A stretch of 46,884 nt of DNA from Bacteroidota bacterium (GCA_014190575.1 BJGQ01000020.1:1-46884); one strand, 5' to 3'; positions 27,872 to 36,798 are shown, numbered from the stretch's first letter. Notes: generated by a model not told the origin, from the sequence alone. Numbers and translations are program-made.

Positions 27872-28298
27872 TGATTTGTCATAAGTGTGGAGTGTAACAG
27901 TTGGGTTGCATCCTTCGACATGCTCCCGACTTTGAGGTCCGGGATGTTCCATCAGGATGACAGCGGTGAGTGTAACAGTTACTTCTTGTAACTTTTTTTA
28001 TAAAAAGTCACCAAAAAATCGTGTGTAACAAGGCAATTTCTTTCCATTGCTTTTAGCACTGCTTGAGAACCGCGAGTGGATTGCAGCCATATTACACAAG
28101 GCACACCCTTAGTGCAATCCATCGCTATTGCTCAAAAGTTTTGATTGATTCATTGGACTTCGCGAATCTTCGATTTGCTGTGTAACACACATAAGCGGAA
28201 TGGATTTTTTTTCAATATCATCAATATTGATGATAACATGAGGTGTAACATTTACGAATAAGGAAAGTGAAAATTGTTCACTTTAAAAATTACAAATC
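27872..28298. other. Repeat-like intergenic region with GTGTAACA copies
   Basis: No convincing gene. The 8-mer gtgtaaca recurs on the plus strand at 27892, 27970, 28023, 28180 and 28243. At 27915-27970 there is a repeat-like stretch with cttcgacatgctc and atcaggatgacagcgg. A direct or inverted motif atcatcaatattgatgat occurs near 28218-28235. No clear promoter consensus was seen. Confidence 0.55.
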
Positions 28299-29213
28299 AT
28301 GAACAGGAAGCAAACCAACGAGTTTAACTCGTACACCAACGGCAACCAGACGATGGATGATGAAGCGGCGCGGTATGCCGGCAATCAACCACTGATAGAT
28401 GTGAAAGCAGCGATGCTTGCGGGGCTTGAAGATATAGAAACGCATAAGCAAGCTCAGGCGATGCAGACAACGGGTGCATCAGTAATTAAGGTGCAGGCAT
28501 TTTTTAAGGTTGGTGAACTGGGGTTGCCAATAGCACGATTGATTGTTGCTTACGCAAACAGCATTGGCGATGCTGACCTTGCCGGTGAAGTTGATTTTGA
28601 AAAGAGTGATTTGATTTTTGTGGATATGACCGTGGGAAGAAGCAGGGCCGGAACTATATTAGCAAGAGCCATGACTCATCAACCAGCGATGCTTTTAGCA
28701 GGGTATCAACTTACCGCAGGAATGGTGACAGATTATAAAACTGCGATACTTGCATTTGATGGTGCAGAGGGCGGACCGGTTGCGGCTAAGGCGAAGAAAG
28801 TGGCAGCGACTAAGGATTTGAAAATTGATTTTAAAGCGATGCGATTGAAGAAGAAAACTCTTTTTGACCTGATGAAACCTTATATCAACACCGATATTAC
28901 TTTTTATAACACGATACTGGATGCATATATTGTTATGGATGGAGGAATACGGAAAGTAGCCGCACGGATTTTTGTACTGGATGAAATTGTGATGGTGCGA
29001 TTGGTAAATGCAAAAGTGCGAATTGTTGAACTGAATATTGTAAAGCCAACGAGCTTAAGTGGAATAGCGGATTTCTCGCAGCAACAAGTACCGAATGGAA
29101 ATTATACGATTGAAGTTTTAGCAGATGGTTATTTGCCGAATAAAATTTTGAATGTGAAAGTGGAGCATGGAATTATGAGCAAGGTGGAGGTGCTGATGAA
29201 GAAGATACCTTAA
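28299..29213 (+). CDS. Conserved Bacteroidota protein of unknown function
   Basis: 304 residues with no signal peptide or membrane segment. The first 100 residues are helical (MNRKQTNEFNSYTNGNQTMDDEAARYAG...). The middle is Ala/Lys-rich, and the last 70 (VRIVELNIVKPTSLSGIADFSQQQVPNGNYTIEVLADGYLP) resemble a carboxypeptidase-regulatory or PEGA-like beta domain. I recall similar proteins, often in several copies, from Bacteroidota genomes, but no function. It stands alone with repeat-rich spacers on both sides and a weak terminator downstream. Real gene likely; function not assigned. Confidence 0.65.
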   Translation: MNRKQTNEFNSYTNGNQTMDDEAARYAGNQPLIDVKAAMLAGLEDIETHKQAQAMQTTGASVIKVQAFFKVGELGLPIARLIVAYANSIGDADLAGEVDFEKSDLIFVDMTVGRSRAGTILARAMTHQPAMLLAGYQLTAGMVTDYKTAILAFDGAEGGPVAAKAKKVAATKDLKIDFKAMRLKKKTLFDLMKPYINTDITFYNTILDAYIVMDGGIRKVAARIFVLDEIVMVRLVNAKVRIVELNIVKPTSLSGIADFSQQQVPNGNYTIEVLADGYLPNKILNVKVEHGIMSKVEVLMKKIP

Positions 29214-29582
29214 AGCAGTAGGCAGTTGACAGTTGGCAGTAGTCAGTTTGCAGTAAGCTGCTAGTCAATATAAGTAATTAGTAAATACAAGTAAGCTCTC
29301 TGAAATATTGAGGGCTTTTTTTATTTGGTGTAACACTATTGTTCGGTGTTGCTCGCGTGACTGATTGCAACGGAAATCATTTTTTGTATTCAAAAAATAT
29401 TGGAGTGAAAAGCAGGACAGCATTTTTTGTTTCTTCGATAAACTCAGAATGACACCGCTTCGCTCAAAAAATGGTGGCACGCCCCCGTTATTTCAGTATA
29501 TTTTTTCATGCCAAACATTTATTAGGTATGAATGGATGCAGCAATTATTTTTGTGCGCTTCCCTCAAAACCAAACCTACTGC
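29214..29582. other. Repeat-like spacer before rpoD
   Basis: 29216-29270 is a degenerate repeat of caGTTgGCAGT-type words (gcagttgacagttggcagtagtcag). A weak terminator follows at 29293-29316. Another gtgtaaca is at 29328. 29425-29490 resembles a dispersed repeat (cttcgataaactcagaatga, then cgcttcgctc). No gene seen. Confidence 0.6.
29293..29316 (+). terminator. Probable terminator after the unknown protein
   Basis: aagctctc pairs with gagggctt (one G-T pair) around an AT loop, followed by a run of seven Ts. Confidence 0.6.
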
Positions 29583-30449
29583 ATGAGACAACTAAAAATT
29601 ACAAAATCGATTACCAACCGAGAGAGTCAATCGCTGGAGAAGTATCTTCAGGAAATAGGAAAAGTGGACCTCTTAACTGCTGAAGAAGAAGTTGATCTGG
29701 CAAAAAAGATTAAGCAAGGCGACGAACGCGCTTTGGAAAAACTGACTAAAGCAAATTTGCGATTTGTGGTTTCGGTTGCCAAGCAATATCAGAATCAGGG
29801 TTTGTCACTTAGTGATTTGATTAACGAAGGAAATTTAGGTTTGATAAAAGCCGGTCAGCGTTTTGATGAAACACGCGGTTTTAAATTTATCTCTTATGCT
29901 GTGTGGTGGATTCGTCAATCGATTTTACAGGCATTGGCTGAACAAAGCCGTATCGTCCGTTTGCCTTTGAATAAAGTGGGTTCGTTAAATAAAATCAACA
30001 AAGCATTTTCGGCGCTCGAGCAACAATATGAGCGCGAACCAAGCCCTGAAGAATTAGCGGAAGTTTTAGAAATCAATACTGAAGAAGTGGAAACTACATT
30101 GGGAATTGCTGCTCGACATGTATCGGTTGATGCTCCGTTTGTAGAGGGAGAAGATAATTCCCTGCTGGATGTGATTCCGAATTCCGGTGCGTCGGCTACT
30201 GATGATGCGCTGGAATACAAAGATTCGTTACGCAAAGAAATTGACCGTTCATTAAGCACATTAACTGATCGCCAAAAGGATGTGATAAAATTATATTTCG
30301 GAATTGGTGTTGAACATCCAATGTCGTTAGAAGATATTGGAGAGCGTTTCAGTCTGACTCGTGAAAGAGTAAGACAAATTAAAGATAAGGCTATAAATAA
30401 ATTGAGGGGAGCCACACGCAGTAAGCTATTAAAATCTTATCTTGGCTGA
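29583..30449 (+). CDS. rpoD: Primary RNA polymerase sigma factor (RpoD/SigA)
   Basis: 288 residues from the ATG at 29583 ([27 protein letters not shown]). Region 1.2 is [16 protein letters not shown]. Region 2 has [56 protein letters not shown], with the melting and -10 residues. Region 3 follows, and region 4.2 has [28 protein letters not shown]. The short form, lacking the acidic region 1.1, is the normal housekeeping sigma of Bacteroidota that reads TTG-N19-TAnnTTTG promoters. An upstream TTG start would add 17 unlikely residues. Confidence 0.93.
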   Translation: MRQLKITKSITNRESQSLEKYLQEIGKVDLLTAEEEVDLAKKIKQGDERALEKLTKANLRFVVSVAKQYQNQGLSLSDLINEGNLGLIKAGQRFDETRGFKFISYAVWWIRQSILQALAEQSRIVRLPLNKVGSLNKINKAFSALEQQYEREPSPEELAEVLEINTEEVETTLGIAARHVSVDAPFVEGEDNSLLDVIPNSGASATDDALEYKDSLRKEIDRSLSTLTDRQKDVIKLYFGIGVEHPMSLEDIGERFSLTRERVRQIKDKAINKLRGATRSKLLKSYLG

Positions 30450-30479
30450 AATTTTAAACAACTCAAAATCAAAATAAAA

Positions 30480-31079
30480 ATGAAAACACTTTCACTATCA
30501 AAAACAATTGCAGTATCACTTGGTGCATTGATTGTTTTGCTTGCAGTCGTATTTACTTTAAAAGCACAAACACCAACGCTTAATCTCAAGGGTGGATCGA
30601 AACTGGTTTATGCCATGCAAAATTCTACTGTTGCGATGGATGCAACGGTAATTGTGAATACAATTGTTCCAACTATTTCTTTTAAATGGAAGACCTCGGA
30701 GACTGTTTATGGCAAAGTAATTTTTTCACAAGAGTCATATAATTCAGGCAGAAAAATTTCATCAAGATTATTTGACGACCAAAAAGGTGAACTCGGTTTC
30801 TTTTGGATAAGTAAGGCCATGTTTACTGAATTGAGTCAAGGAAAAACTTCTTTCAATTTAAATGGAAGCGAAAAAATGGAAGGGGTAGTAAAAGCCGGAA
30901 TTGAGCAATTAGAAATTAAAGTGAACGGGGTTATGAAATCGTTGGAAGTTATACATGCAAAATCGGTTAGTGCTTCTGGCGGTACTGATTTTTATGTTTT
31001 GAATGATGCAAACAATCCGCTCATTATTAAATTGAAAACTACTGATAGTGGATTTTCATTAAAAGAAATTACCGAATAA
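30480..31079 (+). CDS. Secreted protein of unknown function
   Basis: 199 residues with an N-terminal hydrophobic segment (about 8-30, TIAVSLGALIVLLAVVFTLKAQ) acting as signal peptide or anchor. The rest is beta-rich with no catalytic motif that I recognise (LNLKGGSKLVYAMQNST..., later GTDFYVLNDANNPLIIKLKTTDSGFSLKEI). The ending, which concerns a released value and 'LIIKL', loosely recalls DUF3108-like periplasmic proteins, but this is not firm. It follows rpoD by 30 bp and ends in a strong terminator. Confidence 0.65.
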   Translation: MKTLSLSKTIAVSLGALIVLLAVVFTLKAQTPTLNLKGGSKLVYAMQNSTVAMDATVIVNTIVPTISFKWKTSETVYGKVIFSQESYNSGRKISSRLFDDQKGELGFFWISKAMFTELSQGKTSFNLNGSEKMEGVVKAGIEQLEIKVNGVMKSLEVIHAKSVSASGGTDFYVLNDANNPLIIKLKTTDSGFSLKEITE

Positions 31080-31103
31080 TAATTTTTATCAGAACATAAT
31101 ACT

Positions 31104-31133
31104 AACCGCCCCGAAAAATTTCGGGGCGGTTTT
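31104..31133 (+). terminator. Strong terminator after the secreted protein
   Basis: aaccgccccgaaa and tttcggggcggtt form a GC-rich stem of about 13 bp followed by Ts. Confidence 0.88.
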
Positions 31134-31196
31134 GTTTATAGCATGGAATGAATTTTTTTTGTGGCCCTTAATCAGAAATAAAATCAGAATAAAATA

Positions 31197-32525
31197 ATGT
31201 TTGAAAGTTTAAGTGAAAAACTCGAGAGTGCTTTTAAAAATATTAAAGGTGAAGGAAGATTAACCGAACTGAATATTGCCGCAACGGTAAAAGAAATTCG
31301 CCGCGCATTGGTGGATGCCGATGTGAATTATAAAATAGCGAAAGAGTTTACTGACACAGTAAAAGATAAAGCGCTTGGCGAAAAAGTTTTAAACGCCATT
31401 AACCCGGGACAATTGATGGTGAAGTTGGTTGCCGATGAACTCACTGCTTTAATGGGTGGAAAAACTGCTGACCTCAATCTGAAAGGAAATCCTTCGGTGA
31501 TATTGATGTCGGGTTTGCAGGGTTCGGGTAAAACAACTTTCTCGGCAAAGCTTGCTAACTATTTAAAGACAAAAAGAAATAAAAGTGTGATGCTCGTTGC
31601 TTGCGATGTGTATCGCCCGGCTGCAATAGATCAATTAAAAATTCTTGCATCGCAAATCGGTGTTGAAGTTTATACTGAAGAAGGAAATAATAATCCGGTT
31701 CAGATTTCGAAAAATGCTGTTGACATAGCAAAGCAAAAAGGATTCAATGTTGTAATCATAGATACAGCAGGTCGCCTCGCGGTTGATGAGCAGATGATGA
31801 ATGAAATTGCTGCCATTAAAAATTCAGTGAAGCCCGATGAAACTTTATTTGTGGTGGATGCAATGACCGGGCAAGATGCTATAAATACTTCCAAAGCATT
31901 TAACGAGCGTTTGAATTTTGACGGAGTAGTTCTTACGAAATTAGATGGTGATACACGAGGTGGAGCCGCACTTTCAATTAAATATGAAGTAAGCAAGCCG
32001 ATAAAATTTGTTGGTACCGGTGAGAAGATGGAGAACATTGATTTGTTCCATCCTGATCGTATGGCGCAACGGATATTGGGAATGGGTGATATTGTTTCGC
32101 TCGTTGAAAAAGCACAAGAACAATACGATGAGAAGCAGGCAGAAATACTTCAGAAAAAAATCCGGAAGAATCAATTTGACTTCACTGATTTTTTAAATCA
32201 ATTGAATCAGATTAAGAAGATGGGAAACATTAAGGATTTGATGGGAATGATTCCGGGAATGGGAAAAGCAATGAAGGACATTGACCTTGATAATGATTCA
32301 TTCAAAAAAGTGGAAGCAATTATTCTGGCTATGACACCGGAAGAAAGAACCAATCCTGATGTATTAAATGGTAACAGACGGAAAAGACTTTCATACGGAA
32401 GTGGCAATACCATTCAGGAAGTGAACCAGTTTATAAAGCAGTTTGATGACATGAAGAAGATGATGAAATCGTTTAACAAAATGAGTGCATCAGGAAGGCC
32501 GTTTAAAGGAATGCCGACGAGGTAA
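31197..32525 (+). CDS. ffh: Signal recognition particle protein Ffh
   Basis: 442 residues. The N domain is residues 1-95. The GTPase domain has P-loop GLQGSGKT (106-113), DTAGRL (189-194) and TKLDGDTRGG (247-256). The Met-rich M domain (about 300-442, GMIPGMGKAMKDI... MKKMMKSFNKMSASG) binds 4.5S RNA and signal peptides. It delivers nascent membrane and secreted proteins to the SRP receptor FtsY. It is upstream of rpsP-rimM, as in many bacteria, but separated by a repeat-flanked broken gene. Confidence 0.96.
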   Translation: MFESLSEKLESAFKNIKGEGRLTELNIAATVKEIRRALVDADVNYKIAKEFTDTVKDKALGEKVLNAINPGQLMVKLVADELTALMGGKTADLNLKGNPSVILMSGLQGSGKTTFSAKLANYLKTKRNKSVMLVACDVYRPAAIDQLKILASQIGVEVYTEEGNNNPVQISKNAVDIAKQKGFNVVIIDTAGRLAVDEQMMNEIAAIKNSVKPDETLFVVDAMTGQDAINTSKAFNERLNFDGVVLTKLDGDTRGGAALSIKYEVSKPIKFVGTGEKMENIDLFHPDRMAQRILGMGDIVSLVEKAQEQYDEKQAEILQKKIRKNQFDFTDFLNQLNQIKKMGNIKDLMGMIPGMGKAMKDIDLDNDSFKKVEAIILAMTPEERTNPDVLNGNRRKRLSYGSGNTIQEVNQFIKQFDDMKKMMKSFNKMSASGRPFKGMPTR

Positions 32526-32603
32526 GTTGGCAATTTACAGTTGGCAGTTTGCTCATTAAATACAGATCACGATTATTCATTTGCAAACTGCAAATTGCCA
32601 ACT
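32525..32603. repeat. Imperfect inverted repeat downstream of ffh
   Basis: agttggcaatttacagttgg (from 32525) is mirrored by gcaaactgcaaattgccaac (32583-32602). The loop is about 30 nt. It can fold as a long hairpin and may terminate ffh. The same words recur on the other side of the four-helix-bundle gene. Confidence 0.75.
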
Positions 32604-32622
32604 AAATTCTTAAAAAAATAAA

Positions 32623-33008
32623 ATGGGCTCGTTTCGAGATTTAATAGTTTTCAAAAATCATTTTTGCTTGAAATGGAAATATTTAATCTGATTAAAACAT
32701 TTCCGGCGGATGAAAAATATTCGCTTTGCGATCAAATCAAACGATCTTCACGATCTGTGTGTGCCTGTATTTCGGAGGCATACAGAAAGAGAATGTTTGA
32801 AGCACATTTTATGAGTAAACTTTCAGACGCTGATATGGAAAATTCTGAAACCCAGGTTTGGTTAGATTATGCTTTAGCCTGTAAGTACATTAATAAAATT
32901 TTGTATAAGGATCTCTTGTCAAAATCCGAAGAGTTAGGAAAAATGTTAAATTATACGATGCATAATCCAGAAAAATTTAATTCTTCCAATCTGGTAAAAA
33001 AGAAATAG
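32623..33008 (+). pseudogene. Four-helix-bundle (S23/IVS-type) protein, frameshifted
   Basis: The ATG at 32623 gives MGSFRDLIVF, the standard opening of this family, then stops after 22 codons. The rest of the family sequence continues in another frame: QKSFLLEMEIFNLIKTFPADEKYSLCDQIKRSSRSVCACISEAYRKR..., through SKLSDADMENSETQVWLDYALACKYI to 33008. The two parts join if one base is added near ttttcaaaaatc (32649-32659). The family was first seen encoded in intervening sequences of 23S rRNA and is scattered in Bacteroidota; its function is unknown. A shorter product from TTG 32664 is possible but would lack helix-1 residues. Confidence 0.85.
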
Positions 33009-33032
33009 TAAAATAAAAGTTAGCCGTTAGAA

Positions 33033-33120
33033 ATTGGCAATTTGTAGAATTAGTCACATCAATCAGTCAACTATTCATTAAAGAAATTACAGCCAACTGC
33101 AAATTGCCAACTGCAAACTA
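33033..33120. repeat. Second inverted repeat flanking the four-helix-bundle gene
   Basis: aattggcaatttgtagaa (from about 33032) is mirrored by caactgcaaattgccaactg (about 33093-33112). The words caaattgccaact and tgcaaact are shared with the element at 32525-32603, so similar elements bracket the broken gene. Confidence 0.75.
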
Positions 33121-33122
33121 AT

Positions 33123-33152
33123 TTTGTTATTAGGGTTATCCGAATATCTTTG
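33123..33152 (+). promoter_or_regulatory. rpsP promoter
   Basis: TTTG at 33123-33126, an 18-bp spacer and TATCTTTG at 33145-33152 closely match the Bacteroidota -33/-7 consensus. The rpsP start codon is 52 bp downstream. Confidence 0.75.
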
Positions 33153-33203
33153 CGCTCCCGAAAAAATCGGGATAAACTTTTTAAAAATTAACCACACAAA
33201 GCA

Positions 33204-33647
33204 ATGTCTGTAAAGATTCGTTTACAACGGATGGGTAGAAAGAAAGCTCCTTTTTATCACATCACAATCGCCGATTCTCGTTCGCCGAGAGATGGCCGCT
33301 TTATTGAAAACATCGGTAGTTACAACCCGACCACCATTCCCGCAACCATTACTCTTGATGCTGCAAAGGCATTGGACTGGATGCAGAAAGGTGCTCAGCC
33401 TACCGATACTGTTCGGCGAATACTTTCTTACAAGGGAGTGATGTTTCAAAAACACTTAACCCGCGGGGTAAAAAAAGGTGTATTGACTCAGGAAGTTGCA
33501 GATACTAAAATGGCTGCATGGACTGAATCTCATAAAAACTCAGTGCTAGATGCTGTTAAAAAAGCTAAGCCTGCACGGAAAAAGAAAAGCAAGAAAGGTG
33601 AAGCCTCTGTTGCTGCACCCGCCGCCGCCGCTGCACCCGCTGAATAA
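33204..33647 (+). CDS. rpsP: 30S ribosomal protein S16
   Basis: 147 residues. The first 80 are a typical bS16 ([40 protein letters not shown]). The remainder is a long extension ending in a Lys-rich stretch ([14 protein letters not shown]) and an Ala/Pro tail ([11 protein letters not shown]). Such extensions are usual in Bacteroidota and absent from the short E. coli protein. It has its own promoter and is followed by a hairpin and then rimM, so expression of rimM may depend on read-through. Confidence 0.96.
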   Translation: MSVKIRLQRMGRKKAPFYHITIADSRSPRDGRFIENIGSYNPTTIPATITLDAAKALDWMQKGAQPTDTVRRILSYKGVMFQKHLTRGVKKGVLTQEVADTKMAAWTESHKNSVLDAVKKAKPARKKKSKKGEASVAAPAAAAAPAE

Positions 33648-33667
33648 AATTTGATTCATTAAATATC

Positions 33668-33696
33668 AAAAGCCATCCCTTAAAAGATGGCTTTTT
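33668..33696 (+). terminator. Hairpin between rpsP and rimM
   Basis: aaaagccatc and gatggctttt pair around an 8-nt loop, followed by a T-rich run. It probably acts as a terminator or partial attenuator ahead of rimM, which begins 14 bp later. Confidence 0.8.
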
Positions 33697-33709
33697 ATTT
33701 TTACAGCAA

Positions 33710-34228
33710 ATGGAGAATAATTTAAAATTAATCAGGATTGGAAAACTATCAAAAGCAAAAGGATTGAAAGGTCATGTACAGGCTTTTGTGGAACCTGAAT
33801 TTGTTTCGCGATTGAAGAAAGTGACAGTGCTATATATAAAACTTAAAGAATCGAACATCCCCTACTTTGTAGATGAATATGAAATGGCTGACACGGGTCA
33901 TTCACTTTTTTTATTGGAAGGAATTAACGACCGTGCAAAAGCTGAGGCGTTACACGGCAAGGAGATTTATACTGAAGAAACCAACCTGAAAAAACAAAAG
34001 AAGTTCGACAACCTTGATTACTTAGTGGGTTACCAGGTGACTGATGAAAGACTCGGATTCATTGGATTAGTAGATGAAGTTTTTGATATGCCATCGCATC
34101 CCATTGTTCATGTTTATTATAACGATAAGTTGGTTATGATTCCATTGGTGAATGAATATAATCTGGATATTAATGACCGAAAAAAAACCATCAGTTTATT
34201 AATGCCTGATGGGATGATGGAATTGTAG
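33710..34228 (+). CDS. rimM: Ribosome maturation factor RimM
   Basis: 172 residues with an N-terminal barrel (IRIGKLSKAKGLKGHVQAFVEPEF) and a C-terminal PRC-like domain (LVGYQVTDERLGFIGLVDEVFDMPSHPIVHVYYNDKLVMIPLVNEY). It binds S19 and assists maturation of the 30S head. It follows rpsP as in most bacteria. trmD and rplS, usual next neighbours, are not here. Confidence 0.93.
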   Translation: MENNLKLIRIGKLSKAKGLKGHVQAFVEPEFVSRLKKVTVLYIKLKESNIPYFVDEYEMADTGHSLFLLEGINDRAKAEALHGKEIYTEETNLKKQKKFDNLDYLVGYQVTDERLGFIGLVDEVFDMPSHPIVHVYYNDKLVMIPLVNEYNLDINDRKKTISLLMPDGMMEL

Positions 34229-34290
34229 TTCTCAATTCAAGGACATTTAAATTTCAATTATTTCCTAAAATTGACTTCCTTATTTTCAGT

Positions 34291-34308
34291 CTAATTTTTT
34301 AAAATTAG
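34291..34308. terminator. Weak AT hairpin between rimM and rluD
   Basis: ctaatttt and aaaattag form an AT-rich stem between convergent genes. It may terminate one or both, but lacks GC pairs. Confidence 0.35.
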
Positions 34309-34325
34309 TAGATTTATTTTCTTTC

Positions 34326-35378
34326 TTATTCTCTTGCACTCACTGCAATAAAATATTTTCTCCAGCGCAAAACTAACTCCTTCATATCATCTGGTAAATC
34401 CGATTCAAAAAAAATACGCTTCAAAGTTGTAGGATGAATAAAACCCAATGATGCTGCATGCAATGCCTGACGCGGACATGCTTCAAAACAATTCTCGACA
34501 AACTGTTTGTACTTTTTATAAATTGTTCCTTTCACAATTTTATTTCCTCCATAAGTTTCATCATAGAATAATGGATGACCAATAGATTTCATGTGCACGC
34601 GAATCTGGTGTGTGCGCCCTGTTTCCAATTTACATTCAATTAAAGTGGTGTAATGAAAACGCTCCAGAACTTTATAATGGGTGATGGCATCTTTACCATG
34701 GTCACCTTCAGGAAAAATATCCATCTTCTTACGGTCTTTCAGGTTACGACCAATGTGTCCGGTAACAGTTCCTTCCTCTTCTTTCACATCTCCCCAAACA
34801 AGCGCAATGTATTTTCTATCAATTGTATGATCGGCAAATTGTTTTGCCAGAAAGTTTAATGCGAATTCATTTTTTGCAACCACCAATAATCCACTTGTGT
34901 CTTTATCAATGCGGTGCACCAAACCCGGACGAATTTCATTACCTGCTGCCGATGGCAATTGATTGAAGTGATACAACAATCCATTCACCAATGTACCCGA
35001 AGAATTTCCAACTCCAGGATGAACTACTAAGCCTGGTGATTTATTTACGATGGCAATATCATCGTCTTCATAAATAAAATTTAATGGAATGTTTTCGGCA
35101 ATTACATCGTACTCCGTTTTCGGTTCAGGCATCATGATGGTAATAATATCATCTGGCCGCACACGGTAATTCGAATTTACTGAATCACCATTCACCAATA
35201 CACCACCACTATCAGCCGCGCGTTGTATCCGGCTGCGACTCACTTTGACAATCCGGTTAAATAAAAATTTATCAATGCGCAATGGAGTTTGCCCCTTGTC
35301 AACTACAATACGATGATGCTCGTATAAACCATCTTCGGCTTCTTCAGTTAACTCCTCTTTAATTTCTTCGTCAATCAT
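34326..35378 (-). CDS. rluD: RluA-family 23S rRNA pseudouridine synthase (RluD-like)
   Basis: 350 residues from the ATG at 35378 (MIDEEIKEELTEE). An S4 RNA-binding domain at about 31-90 (LRIDKFLFNRIVKVSRSRIQRAADSGGVLVNG) is followed by the catalytic domain with HRIDKDTSG (catalytic D158) and ETGRTHQIRVHMKSIGHPLFYD. S4 plus RluA-type catalysis fits RluD (pseudouridines of 23S helix 69). An upstream start at 35441 would run through the rplK terminator and is unlikely. It lies downstream of rplK, where rplA is usually found. Confidence 0.9.
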   Translation of the reverse strand: MIDEEIKEELTEEAEDGLYEHHRIVVDKGQTPLRIDKFLFNRIVKVSRSRIQRAADSGGVLVNGDSVNSNYRVRPDDIITIMMPEPKTEYDVIAENIPLNFIYEDDDIAIVNKSPGLVVHPGVGNSSGTLVNGLLYHFNQLPSAAGNEIRPGLVHRIDKDTSGLLVVAKNEFALNFLAKQFADHTIDRKYIALVWGDVKEEEGTVTGHIGRNLKDRKKMDIFPEGDHGKDAITHYKVLERFHYTTLIECKLETGRTHQIRVHMKSIGHPLFYDETYGGNKIVKGTIYKKYKQFVENCFEACPRQALHAASLGFIHPTTLKRIFFESDLPDDMKELVLRWRKYFIAVSARE

Positions 35379-35426
35379 ATTATAATTTCTTAAAACTGTT
35401 CTGCAATAAGTATTGCATAAAAAAAC

Positions 35427-35450
35427 AAAGCCCTCAAACAAGAGGGCTTT
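35427..35450 (-). terminator. Terminator after rplK
   Basis: On the minus strand AAAGCCCTC and GAGGGCTTT pair around a 6-nt loop, followed by a T-rich run, 29 bp after the rplK stop. It closes the tuf-secE-nusG-rplK transcript. Confidence 0.85.
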
Positions 35451-35478
35451 GAACTTTAATTTTTAAACTTAGAATTGA

Positions 35479-35919
35479 TCAAGCCCAAGGTGCTTTACCA
35501 TCAACAACCACTCCCATGCTACGGGCAGTACCCGCAACCATTTTCATAGCTGATTCAATAGTGAAACAATTCAAGTCAGGCATTTTGTCTTTAGCAATTG
35601 CTTCAACCTGCGCCCAGCTAACATTTCCAACTTTGTTTCTGTTTGATTCTTTACTGCCACTTTCAATTTTAGCAGCCTCTAACAACTGCACTGCAGCCGG
35701 AGGAGTTTTAATTACAAAGTCAAAACTTTTGTCTTTGTAAACGGTTAACACAATCGGAAGAACCTTTCCCATTTTATCCTGAGTGCGAGCGTTGAACTGC
35801 TTACAGAATTCCATGATGTTAACACCTTTCGCACCAAGTGCCGGTCCAATTGGAGGAGCAGGATTTGCCTGTCCGCCTTTCACCTGCAGCTTTACATATG
35901 TTTCAATTTCTTTTGCCAT
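35479..35919 (-). CDS. rplK: 50S ribosomal protein L11
   Basis: 146 residues, full length: N-terminal domain [33 protein letters not shown] and C-terminal RNA-binding domain with [23 protein letters not shown] and the [11 protein letters not shown] ending. Part of the GTPase-associated centre. It follows nusG by 113 bp. The usual next gene, rplA, is absent; a terminator and rluD follow. Confidence 0.97.
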   Translation of the reverse strand: MAKEIETYVKLQVKGGQANPAPPIGPALGAKGVNIMEFCKQFNARTQDKMGKVLPIVLTVYKDKSFDFVIKTPPAAVQLLEAAKIESGSKESNRNKVGNVSWAQVEAIAKDKMPDLNCFTIESAMKMVAGTARSMGVVVDGKAPWA

Positions 35920-36032
35920 GATTTGATTTTACTGTTTATGATGATTAATGATTTCTGATATATTGTTTAAAACTGCCAAGTCATCTGAAGGAAGCTCCTT
36001 TCGGAATTCAGCTGACGAATTAAACTTTACGA

Positions 36033-36593
36033 TCAGACTTGTTTTTCTACTTGAACATAATTTAATTCGACAGGAGTTTTACGCCCGAAGATTTTCACAT
36101 TCACTTTCAATTTCTTTTTTTCTTCATTCACTTCTTCAACTAATCCCATGAAGTCATTGAAAGGTCCGTCAATAATTTTTACTGTTTCACCTACTAAGAA
36201 TGGCTCAGCAGTAGTTTCGCCAACTCCTAGCATTTCATCTACCTTACCTAAAATTCTGTTCACTTCAGGTTTACGAAGTGCTTGTGGTTTATTATTATTT
36301 CCTGTCAGAAAATTTATAACTCCGGTAATGTTTCGAATGGTCTGAAGCATTTCACCAGTCAAACGGGTTTCATCAGCTTCCATTAAAATATATCCGGGAA
36401 AAAAATTCCGTTCCTTGATAATCTTTTTTCCGTCCTTGATTTTATAAATTTTTTCCATCGGAACCAACACCTGTGAAATAACTTCACCCCACTTGGAGCG
36501 ATTGATTTCTCCTTCAATGTATTCCTTTGTTTTGCGCTCCTTGCCACTGATTACGCGCATTACATACCACTTCTTTTCGTCGGTCATTGTCAT
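36033..36593 (-). CDS. nusG: Transcription termination/antitermination factor NusG
   Basis: 186 residues. The NGN domain has [23 protein letters not shown] and [11 protein letters not shown]; the C-terminal KOW domain has [33 protein letters not shown]. It links RNA polymerase to Rho and the ribosome. The start overlaps the secE stop by 4 bp (ATGA); a second ATG two codons later is an alternative. Classic secE-nusG-rplK order. Confidence 0.96.
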   Translation of the reverse strand: MTMTDEKKWYVMRVISGKERKTKEYIEGEINRSKWGEVISQVLVPMEKIYKIKDGKKIIKERNFFPGYILMEADETRLTGEMLQTIRNITGVINFLTGNNNKPQALRKPEVNRILGKVDEMLGVGETTAEPFLVGETVKIIDGPFNDFMGLVEEVNEEKKKLKVNVKIFGRKTPVELNYVQVEKQV

Positions 36594-36784
36594 GCTTTAA
36601 TGCTATAAAAAATTCCAAGAATTACACTTGCACTTTTGTCCATTCCGAAAACAAGTAATGCCATAATTAGGGCAGCAACAGCAACTACAATTGCGCTATT
36701 GGTTAATTCGTCCCAAGTTGGCCATGATACTTTGGTCATTAACTCGGCATATGATTCCTTAATGTATAAATTTACTCTATTCAT
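36590..36784 (-). CDS. secE: Preprotein translocase subunit SecE
   Basis: 64 residues from the ATG at 36784 (MNRVNLYIKESYAELMTKVSWPTWDEL), with the conserved KVSWPTWDEL amphipathic helix and one C-terminal membrane span (about 34-62). It clamps SecY in the translocon. A longer frame to 36829 runs into tRNA-Trp and is rejected. Overlaps nusG by 4 bp. Confidence 0.93.
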   Translation of the reverse strand: MNRVNLYIKESYAELMTKVSWPTWDELTNSAIVVAVAALIMALLVFGMDKSASVILGIFYSIKA

Positions 36785-36798
36785 GTTGTTAAAGTTTG

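Noticed and set aside
32640-32670. Programmed -1 frameshift in the four-helix-bundle gene
   Set aside because: The junction ttttcaaaaatc lacks a proper X XXY YYZ slippery heptamer, so a base loss or sequencing error is simpler.
35379-35441. Longer RluD N-terminus
   Set aside because: The extra residues are encoded by the rplK terminator hairpin and have no family support.
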